A stretch of 64,000 bases of DNA from Geodermatophilus sp. DF01-2. Lineage in GTDB: Bacteria > Actinomycetota > Actinomycetes > Mycobacteriales > Geodermatophilaceae. Each line of letters opens with the position of its first letter. Position 1 is the first letter of the stretch. The position numbers were made by a program, and so were the translations under genes. Where the stretch lies: assembly GCF_004571065.1 (NCBI RefSeq), contig NZ_SPQN01000012.1, forward strand, positions 1 to 64,000. The letters are read 5' to 3'. The notes under the pieces are model-generated. The model searched no databases. It was not told the DNA's origin and saw nothing but the letters and a program-made list of their open reading frames with translations. Of this stretch, positions 28,480 to 36,116 are shown piece by piece.

Positions 28480-29190
28480 CTACAGGTGCAGTCCGCACTC
28501 GGTCTTGCCACGCCCGGCCCAGCGGCCGGCGCGCGGGTCCTCGCCCGGGGCCACCGGCCGGGTGCACGGTGCACAGCCGATCGAGGCGTAGCCGATCTCC
28601 TGCAGCGGGTTGACCGGCACCTGGTGCTCGGCGACGTAGGCGTCGACGTGTCCTTGAGTCCAGGAGGCCAGCGGGTTGACCTTCACCATGCCGCGCTTGG
28701 CGTCCCAGTCGACGACCTTCGTCCCGGCGCGGGTCGGCGACTCGTCGCGGCGCACGCCCGAGCCCCATGCGGCGTACCCGGCGAGGGCTCGCGCCAGCGG
28801 CTGCACCTTCCGCAGCGAGCAGCACAGGTCGGGGTCGCGCTGGTGTAGCTCCGGGCCGTGCTCGGCGTCCTGCTCGGCGACCGTCTGCGGCGGTTGCACG
28901 TTCACCAGCGTGATCGGCATGACGCCGCTGACCCAGTCGCGGGTGCCGATCGTCTCGGCGAAGTGGTAGCCGGTGTCGAGGAAGACCACGTTGACGCCGG
29001 GGACCGCCCGGGAGGCCAGGTGCGCCAGCAGCCCGTCGGCCATGGACGACGTCACCGCGAAGTCGTCGCCGAAGGTCTCCCCGGCCCAGCGCAGGACGGC
29101 CAGGGCCTGCTCGACCGGGTCGGCGACGCCCTCGAAACGGGCGTCGGCCTCGGCGGCGAGCTCGGGGGTGGGCCGGACGGCGGTCGTCAT
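28480..29190 (-). CDS. cysH: Adenylylsulfate reductase, thioredoxin-dependent (CysH type)
   Basis: 236 residues. Cys123-Cys124 (DLCCSLRK) and Cys206/Cys209 (GCAPC) bind a [4Fe-4S] cluster, which marks the APS-using class rather than the E. coli PAPS reductase. Catalytic Cys232 lies in the terminal KTECGLHL. P-loop-like SSMADG and FLDTGYHFAET form the nucleotide site. It reduces APS to sulfite for the sulfite reductase encoded upstream. Its ATG overlaps the stop of the zinc-ribbon gene by 4 nt, so sir, zinc ribbon and cysH form one translation-coupled operon. Confidence 0.95.
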   Translation of the reverse strand: MTTAVRPTPELAAEADARFEGVADPVEQALAVLRWAGETFGDDFAVTSSMADGLLAHLASRAVPGVNVVFLDTGYHFAETIGTRDWVSGVMPITLVNVQPPQTVAEQDAEHGPELHQRDPDLCCSLRKVQPLARALAGYAAWGSGVRRDESPTRAGTKVVDWDAKRGMVKVNPLASWTQGHVDAYVAEHQVPVNPLQEIGYASIGCAPCTRPVAPGEDPRAGRWAGRGKTECGLHL

Positions 29191-29354
29191 GGCTGCTGCA
29201 CTCCTGTTCCGGTGAGCCGGACGGTGAAGGTCCGCAGGCACGCGGCGCAGCGCCACTCGCCTCCGTCCCCGTGCGGGGTCAGCTCCTCGTCCCCGCAGTA
29301 CGGGCAGAAGAACACCGGCAGCTGGCGGGCCCTTCCCGTCGGCTGGTCCTCCAT
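29187..29354 (-). CDS. Small zinc-ribbon protein of the sulfite reductase operon
   Basis: 55 residues. FCPYCGDEEL and RCAACLRTF form a four-Cys zinc ribbon. It starts 1 nt after the sir stop and overlaps cysH by 4 nt (ATGA), so it is wedged between two enzymes of one pathway. Small proteins at this position occur in other actinobacterial sulfate-reduction operons. Its role is unknown; assistance with cluster or siroheme insertion, or regulation, would be guesses. Confidence 0.8.
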   Translation of the reverse strand: MEDQPTGRARQLPVFFCPYCGDEELTPHGDGGEWRCAACLRTFTVRLTGTGVQQP

Positions 29355-29355
29355 C

Positions 29356-31047
29356 TCAGAGCAACCAGGCTTCCTCGGCGCGCGCGACGTACGCCGCGAA
29401 CCGCTCACCCGGCTCGCGCCGCTCCAGGTAGCCGCGCAGCACCCGCTCGCAGTAGTCGGCGGTCTCGGCCTTGGTCACCTTGTGGCCGCGGAACTTGCGG
29501 CCGAACGCGGCGTCGACCCCGAGGTGGCCCCCCAGGTGCACCTGGAAGCCCTCGACCATCTCGCCGGAGTCGTCGCGGACCATCGAGCCCTTGAAGCCGA
29601 TGTCGGCGGTCTGGAAGCGCGCGCAGCTGTTCGGGCAGCCGTTGACGTTGATCCCGATCGGGGTGTCGAACTCCGGCAGCCGCTTCTCCAGCTCGGCGTA
29701 GAGGTCCTGGGCGTGCTGCTTGGTCTCCACGATCGCGAGTTTGCAGAACTCCAGCCCGGTGCAGGCCATGGTGCCCCGGCGGAAGGCGCTCGGGCGCACC
29801 AGCAGGTCGTGCTCGGCCAGCGCGGCGACCAGGTCCTCCACCCGCTCGTCGGGGACGTCGAGGATGACCATCTTCTGCTGGGTCGTCGTCCGGATGCGCC
29901 CCTGCCCGTACTCGTCGGCGAGGTCGGCGATCCGGGTGAGCAGGCTGCCGCTGATCCGGCCGGTGCGCAGGGCGAAGCCGACAGCGTTCGTGCCGTCCTT
30001 CTGCCTGCGGACGCCGACGTGGTCGCGCTGGTCGTGCGTGGCCGGCGCGGGGGCGGGACCGTCGGGCAGGGCCTCGTGCAGGTACTCGTCCTCCAGCACC
30101 TGGCGGAACCTCTCCGGCCCCCAGTCGGCCATGAGGAACTTCATCCGGGCGTGGTTGCGCTGCCGGCGGTAGCCGTAGTCGCGGAAGATCGAGGTGACCG
30201 CGGCCCACACCTCGGTGACCTGGTCGGGCCGGACGAAGACGCCGATCCGCTGGGCCAGCTTGGGGTTGGTGGACAGCCCGCCGCCGACCCACAGGTCGTA
30301 CCCGGCCTGGCCGTAGTCGTCGACCACACCGACGAACGAGACGTCGTCGAGCTCCGGCTCGGTGCAGTGGTCGGGGCAGCCGGACATCGAGGTCTTCCAC
30401 TTGCGCGGCAGGTTGCTGAACTCCGGGCTGCCGACGTACTTCGCGACCGTCTGGGCCATGACGCCACTGGCGTCGATCACCTCGTCCTCGAGGACGCCGG
30501 CCAACGGGCAGTTGAGCATGCCGCGCGGGGTGTCGCCGCAGGCCTCGGTCGTCGTGAGACCGACCGCCGCCAGCCGCTCCCAGATCTCCGGCACGTCGTC
30601 GATCCGGATCCAGTGGTACTGCACGTTCTGCCGGTCGGTGACGTCGGCGACGTCGCGGCCGAAGTCCGTGCTGATCCCGCCGATGGTCCGCAGCTGTGCG
30701 CTGCTCAGCGCCCCGCCGTCGGTCCGCACCCGCATCATGAAATAGGAGTCCTCGAGCTCCTCGGGCTCCAGGACGGCGGTCTTGCCTCCCGGGATGCCCT
30801 GGGCGCGCTGGGTGTAGAGGCCCATCCAGCGGAACCGGCCGCGCAGGTCGCTGGGGTCGATGCCGCCGAAGCCGGTGTGCGCGTAGATGTCGAGGATTCG
30901 CTGACGGACCTCGAGCCCGTCGTTGTCCTTCTTCATCCGCTCGTTCGGGTTGAGCGGCTCGCGGTAGCCCAGCGCCCACTGGCCCTGACCGCGCTGGGGT
31001 GCACTGCGGCGTGACGGCCGGTCGCTCGTAGAGGGAGGGATGGTCAC
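29356..31047 (-). CDS. sir: Ferredoxin-dependent sulfite (nitrite) reductase
   Basis: 563 residues from GTG 31047, with AAGGAAG upstream. A duplicated ferredoxin-like/siroheme fold. The proximal [4Fe-4S]-siroheme ligands are in TGLEFCKLAIVE and NGCPNSCARFQ; siroheme-anion contacts include the Arg/Lys in RKWKTSMSGCPDHC. It reduces sulfite to sulfide with six electrons from ferredoxin. Its location directly upstream of cysH argues for sulfite rather than nitrite. It is preceded by a Cys-containing leader peptide that may control it. Confidence 0.93.
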   Translation of the reverse strand: MTIPPSTSDRPSRRSAPQRGQGQWALGYREPLNPNERMKKDNDGLEVRQRILDIYAHTGFGGIDPSDLRGRFRWMGLYTQRAQGIPGGKTAVLEPEELEDSYFMMRVRTDGGALSSAQLRTIGGISTDFGRDVADVTDRQNVQYHWIRIDDVPEIWERLAAVGLTTTEACGDTPRGMLNCPLAGVLEDEVIDASGVMAQTVAKYVGSPEFSNLPRKWKTSMSGCPDHCTEPELDDVSFVGVVDDYGQAGYDLWVGGGLSTNPKLAQRIGVFVRPDQVTEVWAAVTSIFRDYGYRRQRNHARMKFLMADWGPERFRQVLEDEYLHEALPDGPAPAPATHDQRDHVGVRRQKDGTNAVGFALRTGRISGSLLTRIADLADEYGQGRIRTTTQQKMVILDVPDERVEDLVAALAEHDLLVRPSAFRRGTMACTGLEFCKLAIVETKQHAQDLYAELEKRLPEFDTPIGINVNGCPNSCARFQTADIGFKGSMVRDDSGEMVEGFQVHLGGHLGVDAAFGRKFRGHKVTKAETADYCERVLRGYLERREPGERFAAYVARAEEAWLL

Positions 31048-31146
31048 AGCGGGTCTTCCTTACTGCGCCGTCCGTCCAGAACGCCGGGAACGGACGGGCG
31101 CTGCCGGATCGGGGGGCACAGCGGACGCTGCGCGGGGGATCGGAGG

Positions 31147-31233
31147 TCAGCGCGCGGGGCGACAGACCGCGCTGCTCACCAGCGCCAGGTCGATGTGACG
31201 GCGCGCGACGAGGAGGAGGTCGCGATCGGTCAC
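31147..31233 (-). CDS. Putative sulfur-metabolism leader peptide
   Basis: A 28-residue peptide from GTG 31233 (or 34 residues from in-frame ATG 31251). Its core VARRHIDLALVSSAVC with a terminal CRPAR matches the actinobacterial leader-peptide pattern (Arg-Arg-His-Ile/Val-Asp-Leu ... Ser-Ser-Ala-x-Cys) found before sulfate and sulfonate genes. The single Cys codon is five codons before the stop. It lies about 100 bp upstream of sir on the same strand. By analogy, ribosome behaviour at the Cys codon could sense cysteine supply; this has not been shown here. Confidence 0.75.
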   Translation of the reverse strand: MTDRDLLLVARRHIDLALVSSAVCRPAR

Positions 31234-31273
31234 GTGTCGATGGTCCCACATCCGCGCCACGGGCGAGTGTGAG

Positions 31274-31520
31274 TCAGCCGACGGGAGAGGACTCCTCGTT
31301 CATCGCGCCGCGGATGCGGGCGACCGACCCGGCCAGCGGGGTGACCGAGGTGTCGATGACGGCCTCGGCCCGAGCGGGCGGCTCGTAGGGGTCGTCGATG
31401 CCGGTGAGGCCGGTGAGCGTGCACCAGCACGAACCGGCTGTGCCGCTCGACCAGCGCACGGGCGTCCTCGTGGGCGGCCTCGTGGGCGGCCTCGTAGGGT
31501 GCGATCGCCGCGGCGGTCAC
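31274..31520 (-). pseudogene. Remnant of an APS kinase (cysC) or bifunctional sulfate adenylyltransferase/kinase gene
   Basis: From GTG 31520 one frame reads AAIAPYEAAHEAAHEDARAL and RFVLVHA. The neighbouring frame then continues TGIDDPYEPP, AEAVIDTSVTPLAG and a stop at 31274. These are consecutive C-terminal blocks of APS kinase domains, but roughly 25 residues between them are missing and a frameshift joins them. The P-loop N-terminus is gone. The GTG overlaps the Rrf2 stop by 4 nt, so the gene was once coupled to it. Confidence 0.7.
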
Positions 31521-32002
31521 CGACCCTGGTCCGCGGCGGCCTCGTCGCCGAAGCTCCGCCAGGCCTCCTCGAGCGCGGCCAGCTCGGCGACCGGGGCCGG
31601 CAGCGTGCCGGCGACGACGTCCGCGAGGGTGACCTGCTCGAGGACTCGCCGGTAGGCCTCTCGCGCGGCGACCCACACCGAGGCCAGCGGGACGGCCGTG
31701 CCCGAGTACTCGACGTCCTCCGGGCGCTGGCCGTGCACCTCCGCGAGGAACCCCTGCTCCACCCGCATGACCCGGGCGATCGAGACCTCGGACGGTGGCA
31801 GGGCCAGCCGGTAGCCGCCCTCCCGGCCGCGCTGGCTGGTGACCAGGCGGGCGTGCTGCAGGTCGCCCAGGATCGACTGCAGGAACCGGCCGGGGATGCC
31901 CTGCGCCGTGGCGATGCGGTCGCAGGTGAGGGCGCCGGGTGCCGCCGCGGCCAGCTCCACGGCGGCCCGGACGGCGTAGTCGACCCGGGCGGTGATGCGC
32001 AC
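31517..32002 (-). CDS. Rrf2-family transcriptional regulator
   Basis: 161 residues from GTG. The winged helix is at 1-85: RITARVDYAVRAAVELA, then GIPGRFLQSILGDLQHARLV (recognition helix) and the wing RGREGGYRLA. It lacks the three clustered Cys of [2Fe-2S] Rrf2 proteins such as IscR, so it is closer to the CymR type that senses cysteine metabolism through partners. It lies at the head of the sulfur locus with a decayed cysC/sat gene fused behind it by a GTGA overlap, so control of sulfur genes is likely. Confidence 0.88.
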   Translation of the reverse strand: MRITARVDYAVRAAVELAAAAPGALTCDRIATAQGIPGRFLQSILGDLQHARLVTSQRGREGGYRLALPPSEVSIARVMRVEQGFLAEVHGQRPEDVEYSGTAVPLASVWVAAREAYRRVLEQVTLADVVAGTLPAPVAELAALEEAWRSFGDEAAADQGR

Positions 32003-32037
32003 AACGGCAAGTCTGCCCTGTCTGGGAGTGTGGGACG

Positions 32038-32799
32038 GTGCCGCAGCTGCGTTTCACCACCTTGGTGGAGGCGCCGCTGACCGTGGCGTTCGACGTCGCC
32101 CGCGCCCTCGGCCGGCCCTGGCCGGTGCCGCTGGAGGAGGTCGTCTCGGTTCGGCCGGTCCGCGACGTGTACGCCGTCGGGCCCGGCCGGGGCTGGCGCT
32201 GGCTGACCCACTCCCGCCGCTACACGGCCACCGGCGCCGGCACCCTCGTCGACGAACAGGTCGACTGGGCGACCGCGCTGCCGGGGGTGCCCGGGCGGGG
32301 GCTCGACCTGCTGCTGCGCCGGCGCGTCCTGCGGGCGATGCAGGCCCACCTGGACGCCTACGCCGCCGCGGCCGCCCGGCGGGCGCTCGACGTCGTCCAG
32401 GTGGTGGGCGCGGCCCTGGTGGACGGCGACCGGGTGCTCGTCGCCCAGCGCTCGGGCGGGCCCTACGACGGCTGCTGGGAGTTCCCCGGCGGCAAGGTCG
32501 AACCGGGGGAGGACGAGCTCGCGGCCCTGGTCCGGGAGATCGGGGAGGAGCTCGGCGTCGTCGTCGTCCCGCAGGCGTTCGTGGGCGAGGTGGTGCTCGA
32601 CGGCGTCGTCGCCGGCGGGCTGCCGGGCGCCTCCACGCTGCGGGTGTGGTGGGCCCGCGCCGAGGCCGGCGGACAGATCACCGCCCACGAGCACAGCGAG
32701 CTGCGCTGGCTGGCCGCCGACGAGCTCGAGGCGCTCGACTGGATCCCCGCCGACCGCCCGTTGCTGCCCGCCGTCCGCGCCCTCCTCGCCCGCCTCTGA
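32038..32799 (+). CDS. START/SRPBCC-like domain fused to a Nudix (MutT-type) hydrolase
   Basis: 253 residues from GTG. Residues 1-115 look like a polyketide-cyclase/SRPBCC domain (LRFTTLVEAPLTVAFDVARA, WRWLTHSRRYTATGAGTLV, LRRRVLRAMQAHLDAY). Residues 118-253 are a Nudix domain with the complete box GGKVEPGEDELAALVREIGE followed by ELGV, and the GPYDGCWEFPGG lead-in typical of MutT 8-oxo-dGTPases. The fusion is seamless, with no frameshift. The Nudix part probably hydrolyses oxidised nucleotides; the N-terminal part may bind a hydrophobic ligand or damaged lipid. Confidence 0.85.
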   Translation: MPQLRFTTLVEAPLTVAFDVARALGRPWPVPLEEVVSVRPVRDVYAVGPGRGWRWLTHSRRYTATGAGTLVDEQVDWATALPGVPGRGLDLLLRRRVLRAMQAHLDAYAAAAARRALDVVQVVGAALVDGDRVLVAQRSGGPYDGCWEFPGGKVEPGEDELAALVREIGEELGVVVVPQAFVGEVVLDGVVAGGLPGASTLRVWWARAEAGGQITAHEHSELRWLAADELEALDWIPADRPLLPAVRALLARL

Positions 32800-32811
32800 C
32801 CCCCCGGACGG

Positions 32812-32847
32812 CGACGGACGCCGGCCCGGGAAGGACGGCGTCCGTCG
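32812..32847. terminator. 12-bp-arm hairpin between convergent genes
   Basis: CGACGGACGCCG (32812-32823) and its exact complement (32836-32847) enclose a 12-nt loop. It is placed between the Nudix gene (+) and the CsbD gene (-), consistent with a shared terminator. Confidence 0.6.
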
Positions 32848-32873
32848 TGGTGGGGGAGGGTGCCGGCCGAGGC

Positions 32874-33047
32874 CTACTTCTTGAAGACGTCCTTGACCTT
32901 CTCGCCGGCCTGCTTGAGGTTGCCCGAGGCCTGGTCGGCCTGGCCCTCGGCCTGCAGGTCGCGGTCACCGGTCGCGTTGCCGGCGGTCTCCTTGCCCTTG
33001 CCGGACAGCTCCTCGGCCTTGTTCTTCATCTTGTCCATGCCACTCAT
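32874..33047 (-). CDS. CsbD family stress protein
   Basis: 57 residues, Lys/Glu/Gly-rich and without Cys: MDKMKNKAEELSGKGKETAG and DRDLQAEGQADQASGNLKQA form the CsbD repeat pattern. These small hydrophilic proteins are induced by general stress in many bacteria; biochemical function is unknown. ATG 33047 has GAGG upstream. Confidence 0.9.
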   Translation of the reverse strand: MSGMDKMKNKAEELSGKGKETAGNATGDRDLQAEGQADQASGNLKQAGEKVKDVFKK

Positions 33048-33395
33048 GCCGGATTCCTCTCGTCGGTCCGGCCTTCGGTACCCGGGACGGCGGACCTGAC
33101 ACGCCGGGCGGCAGGATGGCGGAAGACGTCCGGCGGGACGGCACTTCGGGTGGAACTCCTGCGCAGGGCGCGTGGCCGGGTCGGCGCAAGCGTTGTTCCA
33201 CCCTGTGAGATCCTGAGCCGAGGTCACAAGTCGGTGACGGTCGTGGACGCCCTTCGCGAAGCGCGCCTAGGGTCCCCGCTCGTACCGGGTTGACTCCGGT
33301 ACCTGTCCGCACGATCCCGGCCGCCCGTCCGATGGCGCGGGCTGCCGGAGAACGGTCCGTTCCCCCCGCAGAGCGGGATGAGGGAGGCATTGCAC
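33048..33395. other. Control region between csbD and the oligopeptide transporter
   Basis: 348 bp without a gene. It holds the upstream regions of both divergent genes. Two symmetric elements stand out: CTTCGCGAAG around 33252-33261 and the inverted repeat at 33282-33302. A ribosome-binding site AGGGAGG at 33381-33387 serves the next gene. No sigma-factor motif was clear. Confidence 0.5.
33282..33302. promoter_or_regulatory. Inverted repeat GTACCGG-N7-CCGGTAC
   Basis: Perfect 7-bp arms with a 7-nt spacer (GTTGACT), 94 bp upstream of the substrate-binding-protein start. The size and position suit a dimeric repressor operator. No regulator gene is adjacent. Confidence 0.45.
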
Positions 33396-35057
33396 GTGAG
33401 GTTGAGCAAGCGCTCTGCTGCGCTCGTCGCGTCCGGTCTGTCCGGCGCGATGCTGCTGTCCGCCTGTGGCGGCGGCGACGACGACGGTGGCTCGGCGAGC
33501 GGGGGCGGCGAAGGCGGCTCCTTCAGCATCTACATCGGCGAGCCCGAGAACCCGCTGATCCCCGGCAACACCAACGAGACCGAGGGCGGCCAGGTCGTCG
33601 ACTCGCTGTGGACCGGCCTGGTCGAGTACGACCCGGACAACAACGAGGCCGTGTACACCGGCGTCGCCGAGTCCATCGAGTCCGACGACCAGCAGACCTG
33701 GACCGTCACCCTCAAGGACGGCTGGACGTTCCACGACGGGTCGCCGGTGAACGCGCAGTCGTTCATCGACGCGTGGAACTACGTGGCCTACAGCCCGAAC
33801 GCCCAGGGCAACTCCTACTTCTTCGCCAACATCGCCGGCTACGAGAACCTGCAGGCGCCCACCGACCCCGCCACCGGTGAGCCGACGGGCGAGCCCCCGG
33901 CAGCAACGGAGATGTCGGGCCTGCGCATCATCGACGACCTCACCTTCGAGGTCGAGCTCGCGACCCCGTACGCGCAGTGGCCGACGACCACCGGCTACAC
34001 CGCCTTCTTCCCGATGCCGCAGGTGTTCTTCGACGACGTGGAGGCGTTCGGCGAGCAGCCGGTCGGCAACGGCCCGTTCCAGGCCGAGGAGCCCTTCGTC
34101 CCGGGTCAGGGCATCACGCTGACCAGGTACGAGGAGTACGGCGGTGAGCGCCCGGCCAACGCCGACGCGGTCGAGTACCGGGTCTACACCGAGATCAACA
34201 CCGCCTACACCGACCTGCAGGGCGGCTCCCTCGACATCGTCGACCAGGTCCCGCCGGACGCCATCGCCTCCGTGGCCGAGGAGTTCGGCGACCGCTACAT
34301 CGAGAACCCGCGCGGTGACATCACCTCGCTGGGCTTCCCGACCTACGACGCCCGCTTCGCCGACCCGAACGTGCGCAAGGCCTTCTCGATGGCCATCGAC
34401 CGGGAGGCGATCACCGAGGCCATCTTCCTCGGCACCCGCACCCCGGCGGCGTCGTTCGTCAGCCCGGTGGTCAACGGCTACCGCGAGGACGCCTGCGACG
34501 TCTGCGAGCTCAACGTCGAGGAGGCCAACCGGCTGCTCGACGAGGCGGGCTTCGACCGCAGCCAGCCGGTCGACCTGTGGTTCAACGCCGGTGCCGGCCA
34601 CGAGGAGTGGATGCAGGCGATCGGCAACCAACTCCGCGAGAACCTGGGCGTGGAGTACCAGCTGCGCGGCGACCTGCAGTTCGCCGAGTACCTCCCGCTG
34701 CAGGACGCCCAGGGCATGACCGGTCCGTTCCGCTCCGGCTGGATCATGGACTACCCGGTCATGGAGAACTTCCTGGGCCCGCTGTACTCGACCTCGGCGC
34801 TGCCCCCGGGCGGCTCCAACTCGGTCTTCTACAGCAACCCGGCGTTCGACCAGGCGTTGGCCGAGGGCAATGCCGCCGACACCGACGAGGCGGCGATCGA
34901 GGCCTACCAGACGGCGGAGGACATCCTCATCAGCGACCTGCCGGCGGCGCCGCTGTTCTACGGCGTCATCCAGGGTGCGCACTCGGAGGACGTCACGAAC
35001 GTCGTCATCGACGCCTTCGGGCGCATCGACGCGGCGGCCGTCGAGGTCGTCCAGTGA
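33396..35057 (+). CDS. Oligopeptide-type ABC transporter substrate-binding lipoprotein
   Basis: 553 residues. A signal with lipobox LSAC precedes a Gly/Asp/Ser-rich linker, so the protein is anchored outside the membrane. SBP family 5 features: LWTGLVEYDPDNNE, VTLKDGWTFHDGSPVNAQSF and the DPNVRKAFSMAIDREAI segment. Peptide, nickel or sugar ligands are all known in the family; the four downstream genes (two permeases, two ATPases with oligopeptide-type C-terminal extensions) favour peptides. GTG 33396 is 8 nt after AGGGAGG; ATG 33378 is possible but less well placed. A perfect palindrome separates it from the permease genes. Confidence 0.93.
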   Translation: MRLSKRSAALVASGLSGAMLLSACGGGDDDGGSASGGGEGGSFSIYIGEPENPLIPGNTNETEGGQVVDSLWTGLVEYDPDNNEAVYTGVAESIESDDQQTWTVTLKDGWTFHDGSPVNAQSFIDAWNYVAYSPNAQGNSYFFANIAGYENLQAPTDPATGEPTGEPPAATEMSGLRIIDDLTFEVELATPYAQWPTTTGYTAFFPMPQVFFDDVEAFGEQPVGNGPFQAEEPFVPGQGITLTRYEEYGGERPANADAVEYRVYTEINTAYTDLQGGSLDIVDQVPPDAIASVAEEFGDRYIENPRGDITSLGFPTYDARFADPNVRKAFSMAIDREAITEAIFLGTRTPAASFVSPVVNGYREDACDVCELNVEEANRLLDEAGFDRSQPVDLWFNAGAGHEEWMQAIGNQLRENLGVEYQLRGDLQFAEYLPLQDAQGMTGPFRSGWIMDYPVMENFLGPLYSTSALPPGGSNSVFYSNPAFDQALAEGNAADTDEAAIEAYQTAEDILISDLPAAPLFYGVIQGAHSEDVTNVVIDAFGRIDAAAVEVVQ

Positions 35058-35090
35058 CGGTCTGACCGAGTCGGACAGCTGAGTCACGAC

Positions 35091-35124
35091 AGGTGCGCCC
35101 GGCCCCGCGGGGCCGGGCGCACCT
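35091..35124 (+). promoter_or_regulatory. Perfect 34-bp palindrome between binding-protein and permease genes
   Basis: Every base from 35091 to 35124 pairs with its mirror partner (17-bp arms beginning AGGTGCGCCCGGCCCCG, no spacer). It begins 33 bp after the binding-protein stop. Such intercistronic hairpins usually protect the upstream message or partly stop transcription, giving more binding protein than permease. Confidence 0.75.
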
Positions 35125-35192
35125 CCGTGTCCGGCCCTACCCTGGGTCCGGCTCGACCCGGGCCTCGTCCCCGATGAACAAGGAGGCAGCGC

Positions 35193-36116
35193 ATGGGCCG
35201 CTACGTCGCCCGACGCCTGCTGCTCACCATCCCCGTGCTGATCGGGGCCTCGTTCCTCATCTTCGCGATGGTCTACGCGCTGCCCGGGGACCCCATCCGG
35301 GCACTGGCCGGTGACCGGCCGCTGTCACCGGCCGTGCAGGCAGCGCTGCGCGACGAGTACAACCTCGACGACCCGCTCTGGCTGCAGTACGCGAAGTACG
35401 TCTGGGGCCTGCTCCAGCTCGACTTCGGCACCGACTTCTCCGGCCGCGAGGTCTGGGACATCATCGAGCGCCGGCTGCCGGTGACCGCGAAGCTGGCCCT
35501 GGCCGCCGTCATCTTCGAGGCGCTCATCGGCCTGGCCGCCGGCATCCTGGCCGGCATCCGCCGCGGCTCGTTCTTCGACAACCTGGTGCTGGTGACGACC
35601 ACGCTGATCGTCTCCATCCCGGTGTTCGTCCTGGGCTTCGTCGCCCAGTACCTCTTCGGCCTGCGGATCCCGATCTTCCCGACGTCCGGCATCCGTGACG
35701 GCTGGTACAGCTATCTGCTGCCCGGCCTCGTGCTGGCCAGCCTGTCGCTGGCCTACGTGGCCCGCCTGACCCGGACCAGCCTGGCGGAGAACCTGCGGCA
35801 GGACTACGTGCGGACGGCGCGGGCGAAGGGGCTCAAGCCCTCGGTCGTGATCGGCAAGCACACGCTGCGCAACAGCCTGATCCCGGTGGTCACGTTCATC
35901 GGTGCCGACATCGGGGCCTTGATGGGCGGCGCCATCGTGACCGAGACGATCTTCAACATCCCCGGCCTCGGGCGTGCGGTGTACGACGCGGTGCTACGCC
36001 AGGAGGGGGCGGTCGTCGTCGGCATCGTGACGCTGTTCGTCTTCTTCTACATCTTCTTCAACCTCGTCGTGGACATCCTGTACGCCCTGCTCGATCCGAG
36101 GATCCGCTATGACTGA
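35193..36116 (+). CDS. Oligopeptide ABC transporter permease (OppB/DppB type)
   Basis: 307 residues with six transmembrane helices. The N-terminal YVARRLLLTIPVLIGASFLI and ALPGDP are diagnostic of the DppB/OppB family; the cytoplasmic EAA loop is YVRTARAKGLKPSVVIGKH. ATG 35193 has a perfect AAGGAGG 6 nt upstream, so translation is strong despite the preceding palindrome. It overlaps the next permease by 8 nt. Confidence 0.95.
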   Translation: MGRYVARRLLLTIPVLIGASFLIFAMVYALPGDPIRALAGDRPLSPAVQAALRDEYNLDDPLWLQYAKYVWGLLQLDFGTDFSGREVWDIIERRLPVTAKLALAAVIFEALIGLAAGILAGIRRGSFFDNLVLVTTTLIVSIPVFVLGFVAQYLFGLRIPIFPTSGIRDGWYSYLLPGLVLASLSLAYVARLTRTSLAENLRQDYVRTARAKGLKPSVVIGKHTLRNSLIPVVTFIGADIGALMGGAIVTETIFNIPGLGRAVYDAVLRQEGAVVVGIVTLFVFFYIFFNLVVDILYALLDPRIRYD

